A DNA stretch of 60,707 bases from SVTX01 sp045542075 (GTDB taxonomy: Bacteria; Bacillota; Clostridia; Oscillospirales; CAG-272), in the NCBI GenBank assembly GCA_045542075.1, contig JAZQKI010000024.1, positions 1 to 60,707 of the forward strand, in the 5' to 3' direction. Shown piece by piece: positions 43,995-51,578 of the stretch (the stretch's first letter is position 1; every line of letters begins with the position of its first letter). A model generated the notes under the pieces. It was given only the letters and a program-made list of their open reading frames with translations, had not been told where the DNA came from and made no database searches. The translations under genes and the position numbers were made by a program.

Positions 43995-44024
43995 AAGGGG
44001 AGACTTTTGTCTCCCCTTTCTTTT
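43995..44024 (+). terminator. Intrinsic terminator of the EF-G-like gene
   Basis: 9-bp stem (43995-44003 with 44010-44018), six-base loop, then TCTTTT. Confidence 0.9.
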
Positions 44025-44028
44025 ATAG

Positions 44029-44062
44029 AAAACGCAGAGCCATTATAACGGCTCTGCGTTTT
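44029..44062. terminator. Second terminator, serving the FAD-reductase gene
   Basis: 13-bp perfect stem (44029-44041 with 44050-44062) flanked by T-runs in both directions. It starts at the stop codon of the minus-strand gene. Confidence 0.92.
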
Positions 44063-45130
44063 TTATTTATTGTTTTTGATTTTTATAGAGGTAAGACCGC
44101 TTTTCATAACAAGCCTTCGCAACAGCTTATTATACATAAACGGGCGCTTTACACAGCGCAACATGATTTTAGTTCTCAGCTTGAAGGTTTTTTTATTGTA
44201 AAAACGGTGAATTGCCGCGGATCTGTCAAGCGAATATTTATTAAATGCATCCGCCAGGGCATCTCCGCTGTTAAGCGCGTAGCTTATACCCTCAAAAGAG
44301 CTGGGGCTGATGAAGCCTGCTGCTTCACCGAGCAGGAAAGCACCATTCTCACCTGTGAAGATTCCTTTGAATATCTTTGGACAGGATACAAGACAAGCTT
44401 CTGTTTTTTGAGGATGATCGAAAGCGCCATTCTCCACAAAGCCTTGTTCCTGAAGCTTTTGCTTTTGTTTTTCAAAGGCGGCACGGCAGCTTTTTGCATC
44501 AAATGCGCCGCCGAATATCATTTTGTCGTCCTTAAAGAATATCCACGAGCAAGCGGGAGAGGTGTAGTTATCAAATATACAGGAGTAGAATGGGTTGGTA
44601 TTTCCCGCGGGAAACTGTTGCTGTATTGCGATATATTTGTCAAGCTTTTTCTGCTTGAATATATCTGCACGTACCTTACTTGAAGCCCCATCTGCGCCTA
44701 TTATGTAGCGGCAGGAGTATTTTTCTCCATTTATAAGCTCGATCTCGTATTCCTTGTTGAAATGTGAGATATGCTTGCATCTGCCTGATATTTTATCTAC
44801 GGTGTGGGGAATAAGACTTCTGAAAAGGTCATCCAGCTTTTTTCTGTCTATATTCAGATAGCTTCGTCTGTAGTGCTTGACTATGTTGTTTGTAAGGTCG
44901 ATTGTACGCACGGAGAATAGCTGAGGGGAGACCAGAATATCCTTTGGCAGACAGATATCGTAACCTGCGAGGATGTCCTGAGCATCAGGTGATATTAGAC
45001 CGCCACAAACCTTGTCCTTGCCCTCTGAACCGTCTATTATCAGGACCTTGTATTTTTCAGAATCAACCAACCGCGCAAAATTCGCGCCTGCCGGTCCCGC
45101 GCCTACTATAATTATGTCATATCTTTTCAT
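44063..45130 (-). CDS. FAD-dependent oxidoreductase, geranylgeranyl-reductase-like
   Basis: 355 aa. The N-terminal dinucleotide loop is GAGPAGANFARLVD (10-23), then CGGLISPDAQ (near 42-51). A second FAD-binding segment reads YIIGADGASSKVR (about 142-154), and LLGEAAGFISPSSFEGISYAL (about 272-292) is the equivalent of the GDAAG motif. This order fits the FixC/geranylgeranyl-reductase branch of group A flavin enzymes, which reduce isoprenoid or aromatic double bonds. The substrate is unknown. Codon use is a little more AT-rich than the neighbours. It is a single-gene transcript with promoter TTGACT-17-TATAAT. Confidence 0.85.
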   Translation of the reverse strand: MKRYDIIIVGAGPAGANFARLVDSEKYKVLIIDGSEGKDKVCGGLISPDAQDILAGYDICLPKDILVSPQLFSVRTIDLTNNIVKHYRRSYLNIDRKKLDDLFRSLIPHTVDKISGRCKHISHFNKEYEIELINGEKYSCRYIIGADGASSKVRADIFKQKKLDKYIAIQQQFPAGNTNPFYSCIFDNYTSPACSWIFFKDDKMIFGGAFDAKSCRAAFEKQKQKLQEQGFVENGAFDHPQKTEACLVSCPKIFKGIFTGENGAFLLGEAAGFISPSSFEGISYALNSGDALADAFNKYSLDRSAAIHRFYNKKTFKLRTKIMLRCVKRPFMYNKLLRRLVMKSGLTSIKIKNNK

Positions 45131-45159
45131 TGTCGCATACCTCTCATCCTTATGTATAA

Positions 45160-45188
45160 ATTATACAATGCACTTGAAAAAAAGTCAA
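45160..45188 (-). promoter_or_regulatory. Promoter of the FAD-oxidoreductase gene
   Basis: Minus-strand TTGACT (45183-45188), 17 nt, TATAAT (45160-45165). Confidence 0.8.
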
Positions 45189-45234
45189 GCAAGCCTTGAG
45201 GATAGGCAAGCAAAATTATGAAATATAAATTTTA

Positions 45235-45256
45235 TTCGACAACGGATAGCGACAAA
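45235..45256 (+). promoter_or_regulatory. Spo0A-box pair upstream of spoIIA
   Basis: TTCGACAAC (45235-45243) contains the perfect inverted 0A core TTCGACA; a weaker AGCGACAAA follows at 45248-45256, 13 bp on. A possible -10 (GTTAGAAT or TATAAA near 45275-45290) lies downstream. This fits Spo0A-P activation of spoIIA. Confidence 0.55.
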
Positions 45257-45328
45257 TTTTTCAGATCCCGTGTGTTAGAATGGTATAAAAGCAAAAAATA
45301 TCTCATATCAAGAGAGGAGAGCATAAAA

Positions 45329-45757
45329 ATGAGTGCGGCAAAGGACAGAAAGCCGGGATATGACAGCGAATATATGGGCTGTTACTTGAAAATAAAGCTG
45401 CGCGGAGAGATAGACCACCACAGCGCGAGCTCCATTCGCGCAGCGATAGATAACGAAATATACGCGAAAAAGCCGAGGGGACTGATTATGGATATGTCGG
45501 CGGTTAATTTTATGGATTCGTCGGGATTGGGACTTATTATGGGCAGATATTCGGTAATGAATCAGCTTGGCGGAGAGGTCATAGTGTCCGATCCCAACCC
45601 CGCTATTGAGCGAATACTGTCGCTTGCGGGGATGGAAAGAGTGATAAGGATACAGCACACAAGAAGCGTGCCCGCGCGCACCGCACCTAAGGTCAGGGGC
45701 AGACGTGTCAGCTCGCAAAAATCACAGATCACGCAAAGCAAACAGGAAAATAAGTAA
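45329..45757 (+). CDS. spoIIAA: Anti-sigma F factor antagonist
   Basis: The ATG at 45329 with GAGAGGAGAG is chosen; the frame is open 111 bp upstream without a ribosome site. 142 aa, a STAS domain. LIMDMSAVNFMDSSGLGLIMGRY (52-74) carries the regulatory serine in DSSG, which SpoIIAB phosphorylates and SpoIIE dephosphorylates. Unphosphorylated SpoIIAA frees sigma-F in the forespore. The C-terminal ~30 residues are basic and Gln/Ser-rich, an extension over the usual ~116 aa. It is the first gene of spoIIA. Confidence 0.95.
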   Translation: MSAAKDRKPGYDSEYMGCYLKIKLRGEIDHHSASSIRAAIDNEIYAKKPRGLIMDMSAVNFMDSSGLGLIMGRYSVMNQLGGEVIVSDPNPAIERILSLAGMERVIRIQHTRSVPARTAPKVRGRRVSSQKSQITQSKQENK

Positions 45758-45781
45758 TCATCAAGGAAGGAAGATCAGAAA

Positions 45782-46243
45782 ATGAAGAAGAAAAAATTTT
45801 CGGGGTCAGTGATAAATAAAATGCAGATAAAGCTCCCCGCAATTTCTATAAACGAGGGAATGGCAAGAGCCGCTGTTTCGGCTTTTTGCGCCTCGCTTGA
45901 TCCCGCCGCGCTGGAGATAGCGGACATAAAATGCGCCGTCTCCGAGGCGGTAACAAACTGCATAGTCCACGCATACAAAAACACCTCGGGGATAATATAC
46001 ATAAACGTCAGTCTGCTCGAGGGACGAGCTGTCAAAATTGAGATACGAGACAGAGGATGCGGTATTCCCGACGTAAAGCAGGCGCGTCAGCCGCTTTTCA
46101 CGACTGACAGAGAGGACGAGCGCAGCGGTATGGGCTTTACCGTAATGGAGAGCTTTTGCGACAAGGTGCTTGTGCGATCTAAGGTAGGCGAGGGCACGAC
46201 AGTCACACTTTTCAAGCAATTTGTTGACAGAGAGAGTACATAA
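45782..46243 (+). CDS. spoIIAB: Anti-sigma F factor / serine kinase
   Basis: 153 aa. A GHKL ATPase that holds sigma-F and phosphorylates SpoIIAA. The N-box SEAVTNCIVHAY has the catalytic Glu55 and Asn59, the G1 box is RDRGCGIP (89-96), and the lid has RSGMGF (114-119). AAGGAAGGAAG precedes the ATG. Intact and in canonical order between spoIIAA and sigF. Confidence 0.97.
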   Translation: MKKKKFSGSVINKMQIKLPAISINEGMARAAVSAFCASLDPAALEIADIKCAVSEAVTNCIVHAYKNTSGIIYINVSLLEGRAVKIEIRDRGCGIPDVKQARQPLFTTDREDERSGMGFTVMESFCDKVLVRSKVGEGTTVTLFKQFVDREST

Positions 46244-46263
46244 CAACAAATTGCGAGGTTTTT

Positions 46264-47043
46264 ATGGAGCTTAATTCCACTAATACAGAATGCAAAAATT
46301 TGGAGCTGACGTCAGAGGAGAGATTTCTGCGCAACAGAGAGCTTGTTACCCGCGCCAATTCGGGAGACGAGGCAGCCCTTGAAATGCTTGTAAAAGAAAA
46401 CATGCCGCTTGTAAGAAGCATTGCTCATAAATTCAAGGACAGAGGGTGCGAATTCGAGGACCTTATTCAGATAGGCATTATGGGTATGATAAAAGCAGTG
46501 AGGAGCTTTGAGGCTGACAGAGGCACGGCCTTTTCAACCTACGCGGTACCGCTTATCGTAGGTGAGATAAGGCGGCATCTGCGCGACGACGGACTTATCA
46601 AGGTCAGTCGAAGCTATAAGAGAGTAGGTATTATCATAATGCGCGAGAAAACCCGCATCATGACCGAGGAGGGCAGAGATGCGGGAATAGGGGAGCTCGC
46701 AAAATTGGCAGGCGTGAGCATCGAGGAGGCGGCGATGGCGATCGACGCGGTAAGCCCCGTCGCCTCGCTTTCGGAATGCGCTTATGGCGAGGACTCACAG
46801 ACATTCGGAGAGATCATCCCCGACAGAACGGATGCAGACGAATTTGAGCAGCTTAACGACAAAATTGCGCTCACACAGGCTATAGCTAAAATGCCGCCCG
46901 AGTGGCGCAAGATAGTGCTTTTGCGATATTATAGAAATATGACACAGATGCAGGTAGCGTCCATCCTTGGCATGACACAGGTCAAGGTGTCACGCGAGGA
47001 AAAAAAGATAATGAATTTTCTCCGCGAGGAAATGCTGGGATAA
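46264..47043 (+). CDS. sigF: Forespore sigma factor F
   Basis: 259 aa. It directs forespore transcription right after septation. Region 2 includes MPLVRSIAHKFKDRGCEFED and GTAFSTYAVPLIVGEIRRHL; region 3 holds DGLIKVSRSYKR; region 4 ends TQMQVASILGMTQVKVSREEK. It starts 20 bp after spoIIAB and is followed by a perfect terminator, so nothing else (such as spoVA) belongs to this operon. Confidence 0.97.
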   Translation: MELNSTNTECKNLELTSEERFLRNRELVTRANSGDEAALEMLVKENMPLVRSIAHKFKDRGCEFEDLIQIGIMGMIKAVRSFEADRGTAFSTYAVPLIVGEIRRHLRDDGLIKVSRSYKRVGIIIMREKTRIMTEEGRDAGIGELAKLAGVSIEEAAMAIDAVSPVASLSECAYGEDSQTFGEIIPDRTDADEFEQLNDKIALTQAIAKMPPEWRKIVLLRYYRNMTQMQVASILGMTQVKVSREEKKIMNFLREEMLG

Positions 47044-47072
47044 AAAACAGGAGGGCTTGCCCCTCCTGTTTT
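47044..47072. terminator. Terminator between spoIIA and dapB
   Basis: 12-bp stem (47044-47055 with 47061-47072) that ends in TTTT on both strands. It serves the convergent spoIIA and dapAB transcripts. Confidence 0.93.
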
Positions 47073-47076
47073 CGCA

Positions 47077-47829
47077 TCAAATTATACCCTCGAACATATT
47101 GTCCATGTTATACATTCCCGCGCTTTTGCCGACTATAAACTCAGCTGCACGGAGCGCGCCCGTGGCGAAAAGCTCGCGTGAGGACGCGGAATGGGATATG
47201 GTCAGGACTTCGTCCTTGCCGGCGAAAAGTACCTCGTGCTCGCCTATAATACTGCCGCCGCGGATCGCGGAAATTCCTATTTCGCGGGGCTCTCTTTTTT
47301 TGCGGACGTCGTGTCTGTCGTAAATATACTCGCTCTCATCTCTCGTCTCCGCAATAGCATCTGCGATCATCAATGCAGTGCCGCTGGGAGCGTCAAGCTT
47401 GTTGTGATGATGCTTTTCTATAATTTCCACATCGTAGTCCATGCCGAGCGCGGCGGATGCCTTTTTGCAAAGCGCGATAAGCAGGTTTACACCGAGCGAC
47501 ATATTGCGCGAGAAAAATACGGGGACAGACTCCGCCGCCTTTTTCATTATCTCGTATTCCTCGTCTGTATGGCCCGTCGTGCAGATTACGCAGGGCACGT
47601 TGTTTTTGACCGCATATTCCATAATGGCGGGCAGGGCGGTGTGGTGAGAAAAGTCTATTATTACGTCAGGGGTTTCTGCCGCCTCGGAAATGCTTGAATA
47701 GACGGGAAAATTGCTTTGTCCCGCGTTTATATCCACTCCCGAAATGACGCAGAGATCAGTGCCTTTCGTTGCGTCAAGCACCGCGTGGCCCATTCTGCCA
47801 AAGCAGCCCGACAAAAGAATTTTTATCAT
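47077..47829 (-). CDS. dapB: 4-hydroxy-tetrahydrodipicolinate reductase
   Basis: 250 aa. It makes tetrahydrodipicolinate with NAD(P)H in the lysine/meso-DAP pathway, which also feeds spore dipicolinate. The nucleotide loop is GCFGRMG (8-14). The catalytic/substrate motif IIEKHHHNKLDAPSGTA lies about two thirds along. It follows dapA by 24 bp on the same transcript. Confidence 0.97.
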   Translation of the reverse strand: MIKILLSGCFGRMGHAVLDATKGTDLCVISGVDINAGQSNFPVYSSISEAAETPDVIIDFSHHTALPAIMEYAVKNNVPCVICTTGHTDEEYEIMKKAAESVPVFFSRNMSLGVNLLIALCKKASAALGMDYDVEIIEKHHHNKLDAPSGTALMIADAIAETRDESEYIYDRHDVRKKREPREIGISAIRGGSIIGEHEVLFAGKDEVLTISHSASSRELFATGALRAAEFIVGKSAGMYNMDNMFEGII

Positions 47830-47853
47830 TTTTATACCTATCCTTGATTTTTA

Positions 47854-48750
47854 TTATTTGAGAAGTCCGTATTCCTTCAGTATTGCTTCAAGCTTTGCCT
47901 TGTTAGCGTCCTCCATCTCGCAAAGAGGAAGCCTCATTTCGTCCGAGCAGAGTCCAAGCATTCCGCAAGCCGTCTTTACGGGTACGGGGTTGACCTCCAT
48001 AAACAGCGAATTCATAAGCTTCAGGTAATCGAGCTGGAAGCGCAGTGCCTTCTGCACGTCGCCTTCAAACCATGCCGCACAAAGCTCGTGAGTCTGGCGG
48101 GGGAGGATATTAGAAAATACCGAAATAACACCCTTACCGCCGAGAGAGAGAATGGGAAGTATCTGGTCGTCGTTGCCTGAGTAGATGTCAAGATAATCAC
48201 CGCACTCGTCGGCTATCTGCGCGATAGCGGAAAGGTTGCCCGAGGCTTCCTTGGTTGCGACTATATTTTCGTGCTTCATAAGCTCTTTGTAAACGGGCAG
48301 GGAAATATTGCAGCCCGTACGAGAGGGGACGTTGTAAAGAATTATGGGTTTGTTGACGGCGTCGGCGGTCGCAATAAAGTTCTTAATAAGGCCCTTGGGA
48401 GTTGCCTTGTTGTAGTAGGGGGTGACTACGAGCAATGCGTCAGCACCCACAGCGCAAGCCTCACGCGAGAGGTCTATGCCGTATGCGGTGTCGTTAGAGC
48501 CAGTGCCCGCGATAACGGGTACGCGTCCGTTTACTCTTTCAACAGCATATTTGATAACACCGATATGCTCGTCGTCGGTCAGTGTGCTTGCCTCGCCCGT
48601 TGTGCCTGCAACAACGAGAGCGTCAATACCTTCGTCTATCTGAAAATCTATAAGAGAGCCAAATGTGTCGTAGTCTACCTTGCCGTTTTTGAAGGGAGTT
48701 ACTATCGCAGTTGCGGCGCCTGTGAAAATTGTGCTTTTTAATTTACTCAT
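47854..48750 (-). CDS. dapA: 4-hydroxy-tetrahydrodipicolinate synthase
   Basis: 298 aa. It condenses pyruvate with aspartate semialdehyde. GTTGEASTL (about 49-57) binds substrate, ILYNVPSRTG has the catalytic Tyr (about 139) and VATKEASGN the Schiff-base Lys (about 167). AAAGGATAT precedes the ATG. Expression is controlled by the lysine riboswitch in its ~360-nt leader. Confidence 0.97.
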   Translation of the reverse strand: MSKLKSTIFTGAATAIVTPFKNGKVDYDTFGSLIDFQIDEGIDALVVAGTTGEASTLTDDEHIGVIKYAVERVNGRVPVIAGTGSNDTAYGIDLSREACAVGADALLVVTPYYNKATPKGLIKNFIATADAVNKPIILYNVPSRTGCNISLPVYKELMKHENIVATKEASGNLSAIAQIADECGDYLDIYSGNDDQILPILSLGGKGVISVFSNILPRQTHELCAAWFEGDVQKALRFQLDYLKLMNSLFMEVNPVPVKTACGMLGLCSDEMRLPLCEMEDANKAKLEAILKEYGLLK

Positions 48751-48786
48751 ATCGAATATCCTTTCGTATGTATAAAATTTTACAAG

Positions 48787-48809
48787 AAAAAAACCGGTAC
48801 GAGCCGGCT
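48787..48809 (-). terminator. Lysine-riboswitch terminator
   Basis: On the minus strand AGCCGG pairs with CCGGTT around a six-base loop and is followed by a T-run, about 35 nt before the dapA ATG. It is the expected lysine-dependent attenuator. Confidence 0.75.
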
Positions 48810-48876
48810 GAAATTGCGTTTTTATTCTCGGGGGTATTGCAAAAGCATACTCCTTGTGATATAATAAAACAAATCA

Positions 48877-49044
48877 GATAGCTCTCCATCGACTATTGTA
48901 CGATGACAGTCGCACGGCTATGAACCGAGTGACCGATGTCGCCCCTGCCGAGAAGGCGGCACCTCGGCGTTTCACCCTCGCGTGCCACTCTCAAACGGTC
49001 AACGGCGACCTTGAGCGGTGGCGGTTGTGATACGCACCTCTACC
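48877..49044 (-). promoter_or_regulatory. Lysine riboswitch (L box)
   Basis: The minus-strand leader carries the L-box landmarks in order: GGTAGAGGTGCG at the 5' side of P1, arm-forming inverted repeats (GGTC/GACC, TGCCGCC/GGCAGGGGCG), the conserved GTGAAACGCCGAGG equivalent of GUCGCCGAAG, and GGAGAGCTATC at the 3' side. GGTAG pairs with CTATC to close P1. Lysine binding should favour the terminator and switch off dapA-dapB. Identified from conserved sequence and gene context, without a covariance search. Confidence 0.92.
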
Positions 49045-49083
49045 AAAAGTATATGCAAAACAGTTTTTTCTGTATGCAACTTT

Positions 49084-49112
49084 ATAATATCACATAAGAG
49101 AGCATTTGTCAA
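49084..49112 (-). promoter_or_regulatory. Promoter of the dapA-dapB transcript
   Basis: Minus-strand TTGACA (49107-49112), 17 nt, TATTAT (49084-49089). The plus strand of the same AT-rich patch reads TATAAT and may be the queA -10. Confidence 0.88.
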
Positions 49113-49164
49113 ATACTTTTTTATATTTTATCAAAAAACTTCAAAAGGAAGGATCATTCCTCAA

Positions 49165-50253
49165 ATGACTGGTGAAAACAAAGTTATAATAAATGAAAAA
49201 GCTCCGACAGACCTGCTCCGCTCGGACTTTTATTACGATCTGCCCGAGTCTCTTATAGCGCAGCACCCGATGGAGCAGAGGGACCATAGCAGACTTATGG
49301 TGCTTGACAGAAAAAGCGGGACTATCGAGCATAAGCATTTTTACGATATAATCGATTATCTCTGCGAGGGTGATACCCTTGTTATTAACGACTCAAAGGT
49401 TATCCCCGCGAGAATTTACGGTCACGTGGAGGGAAGAGACGAGGCGGCAATAGAGCTGCTTTTGCTCCGTCAGCGCGATCTTGACACGTGGGAATGTCTC
49501 GTCAAGCCCGGTAAGCGCGCGAGGATTGGTATGCGCTCGGTGTTTGGTGACGGTCAGCTTGTCGGCGAGGTAATTGATATTACCGACGAGGGAAACCGCA
49601 TTATCAAGTTTGAATACGACCGCGAAAAGTACGAAAATATATATAATATTTTGCATGTTATCGGTCTTATGCCCCTGCCTCCGTACATAACCGAGAGGCT
49701 GACGGATAACTCGCGCTACCAGACGGTTTACGCAAACCGCGAGGGCTCTGCGGCAGCGCCCACGGCGGGACTGCATTTTACCCCCGAGCTTATGGAGAAA
49801 ATCAGAGCAAAGGGAATTGAGATAGTGCCCGTAATGCTCCACGTGGGACTTGGCACGTTCCGTCCCGTCAAGGAGGACAGAATTGATGCGCACGTAATGC
49901 ACACCGAGTATTTTTCGGTGTCCGAGGAGAGCGCGAGAATAATCAACGAGCGACGCGCCAAGGGTGGCAGAGTTGTTTGCGTCGGCACTACGTCAAGCCG
50001 CACGCTTGAGAGCGTGACGGACGAGCAGGGAATTGTCCACGCGATGTCGGGAGACACGGGAATTTTCATTTATCCCGGATATAAATTCAAGGCGGTTGAC
50101 GCGCTTATCACCAATTTCCACCTGCCCGAGTCCACATTGATAATGCTCGTCTCGGCTTTCTACGATAAGGAAAAGGTGATGGAGGCGTACAAGTGCGCGG
50201 TTGAAGAAAAATACAGATTTTTCTCCTTCGGCGACGCAATGCTGATAGAATAA
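49165..50253 (+). CDS. queA: tRNA preQ1(34) S-adenosylmethionine ribosyltransferase-isomerase
   Basis: The ATG at 49165 (AAAGGAAGG upstream, rather long 12-nt spacing) begins at the family start; the open frame extends 147 bp upstream into the divergent riboswitch region but that part is not protein-like. 362 aa. QueA moves the ribosyl group of SAM to preQ1 in tRNA to give epoxyqueuosine. Markers are SDFYYDLPESLIAQHP near the start, GDTLVINDSKVIPARIYG, AAPTAGLHFTPELM and VGTTSSRTLES. It is a single-gene unit here; tgt is not adjacent. Confidence 0.95.
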   Translation: MTGENKVIINEKAPTDLLRSDFYYDLPESLIAQHPMEQRDHSRLMVLDRKSGTIEHKHFYDIIDYLCEGDTLVINDSKVIPARIYGHVEGRDEAAIELLLLRQRDLDTWECLVKPGKRARIGMRSVFGDGQLVGEVIDITDEGNRIIKFEYDREKYENIYNILHVIGLMPLPPYITERLTDNSRYQTVYANREGSAAAPTAGLHFTPELMEKIRAKGIEIVPVMLHVGLGTFRPVKEDRIDAHVMHTEYFSVSEESARIINERRAKGGRVVCVGTTSSRTLESVTDEQGIVHAMSGDTGIFIYPGYKFKAVDALITNFHLPESTLIMLVSAFYDKEKVMEAYKCAVEEKYRFFSFGDAMLIE

Positions 50254-50267
50254 AGGATTTTCAATCT

Positions 50268-50344
50268 CGTAGGGCGGGGGCTTGCTCCCGCCGAAAAGAA
50301 TGTGAAATTGTTGATGAACGGCGGCACCAAGGCACCGCCCTACA
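50268..50344. repeat. Miniature inverted-repeat element
   Basis: Ends GTAGGGCGG (50269-50277) and CCGCCCTAC (50335-50343) are inverted. Inside, GGCGGGGGCTTGCTCCCGCC makes a second hairpin. There is no ORF. It looks like the MITE-like GC-rich repeats scattered in many clostridial genomes, sitting between the queA stop and its terminator. Confidence 0.65.
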
Positions 50345-50405
50345 ACGATTTCTTATATCCCATACATCTCGAAGATGAAATGTTTTTTTACTAAAAATCT
50401 TCTGA

Positions 50406-50442
50406 TTTGGCGCGTTGCAAATGCAACGCGCCAAACTTTTTT
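50406..50442 (+). terminator. Intrinsic terminator of queA
   Basis: 13-bp perfect stem (50406-50418 with 50423-50435), loop AAAT, then CTTTTTT. Confidence 0.93.
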
Positions 50443-50454
50443 GCCCTTAGTTTA

Positions 50455-50483
50455 TTGATTTTTATATAATATTATGTTATAAT
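50455..50483 (+). promoter_or_regulatory. Promoter of miaA
   Basis: TTGATT (50455-50460), 17 nt, TATAAT (50478-50483), 76 nt before the ATG. Confidence 0.75.
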
Positions 50484-50559
50484 ATAAAATGGTGAGGTAT
50501 TTGTATTCAAATACGCCGTTATATATGTAAATATTCAGTCAAGGAGGGCGTGCGAGCAA

Positions 50560-51513
50560 ATGGAAAACGCAGATAAAAAAATAAGAATCGGCGCGGTGGT
50601 CGGTTGTACCGCAAGCGGAAAAACGGCTATTGCCATCGAGCTTGCAAAGGAACTTGACGGCGAGATAATAATATGCGACTCCATGCAGATATACAGAGGT
50701 ATGGACATAGGTACGGCAAAGCCTACGGCGGACGAGCTTGCCGCCGTACCGCATCATCTTGTGGATATATGCTCGCCAAAGGACGAGTATTCCTGTGCGG
50801 ATTTCGTGCGGGATGCGACTGCGGCGGTTGAGGATATATCAAGCCGCGGTAAGCTCCCGATATTCTGCGGCGGCACGGGGCTTTATCTTGACAGATTTCT
50901 CAAGGGCGGAAACTCCGACGACGCTCAAAGTGACGAAGATCTCCGCCGCGAGCTTGAGGTGTTTGCTTTGGAGCAGGGTGTTGACGCGCTTCACAACAGA
51001 CTGCGCGAGCTTGATCCCGAGAGCGCTGACTCGATACATAAAAACAACGTAAAAAGAGTTATAAGAGCTATTGAGATATGCGTGACGTCGGGTAGAAAAA
51101 AGAGCGAGATAGACCGCGAAAACTCAAGTATTACCGACAAATATGACTACACGGTGATATACCCGTTTTACAACGACAGAGAGCTTTTGTACGATCGTAT
51201 AAACCGCAGAGTCGATATGATGATAGACGGGGGGCTTGTCGAGGAGACAAGACGGCTTTTGGAGGACGGAGTTTTCGAGGTGTCACGCACCGCGTCCCAG
51301 GCGATAGGATACAAGGAAATAATTCCGTATATCAAGGGAGAGGCGAGTCTTTCTGAATGTGTTGAGCTGCTCAAAACTGCAACTCGCAAATACGCAAAAA
51401 GACAGCTTACGTGGTTTAATTCAAAGCCTTACGCCCAAAAGATATATATGGATGAGGGCGGAGAGCTGAAAACATTTGAAAATATTGTAAATATTTCGAA
51501 AAAACTCTTTTAA
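50560..51513 (+). CDS. miaA: tRNA dimethylallyltransferase
   Basis: 317 aa. It adds a dimethylallyl group to N6 of A37 in tRNAs reading U-starting codons. P-loop GCTASGKT (15-22), DSMQIYRGMDIGTAKPT (40-56), FCGGTGLYLDRFL and the C-terminal RQLTWF motif are all present. AAGGAGG precedes the ATG. It precedes the cell-division block, 65 bp before the HlyD-like gene. Confidence 0.97.
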   Translation: MENADKKIRIGAVVGCTASGKTAIAIELAKELDGEIIICDSMQIYRGMDIGTAKPTADELAAVPHHLVDICSPKDEYSCADFVRDATAAVEDISSRGKLPIFCGGTGLYLDRFLKGGNSDDAQSDEDLRRELEVFALEQGVDALHNRLRELDPESADSIHKNNVKRVIRAIEICVTSGRKKSEIDRENSSITDKYDYTVIYPFYNDRELLYDRINRRVDMMIDGGLVEETRRLLEDGVFEVSRTASQAIGYKEIIPYIKGEASLSECVELLKTATRKYAKRQLTWFNSKPYAQKIYMDEGGELKTFENIVNISKKLF

Positions 51514-51578
51514 TAATTAATAATATGTGATATAATAAACTGTTAAGCGGCATAGTTCATTTGATAAAGGATGTTTGA

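Noticed and set aside
49018..49164. Upstream extension of queA by 49 codons
   Set aside because: It runs back into the divergent dapA riboswitch and promoter, and the residues do not resemble the QueA N-terminus, which begins after the ATG at 49165.
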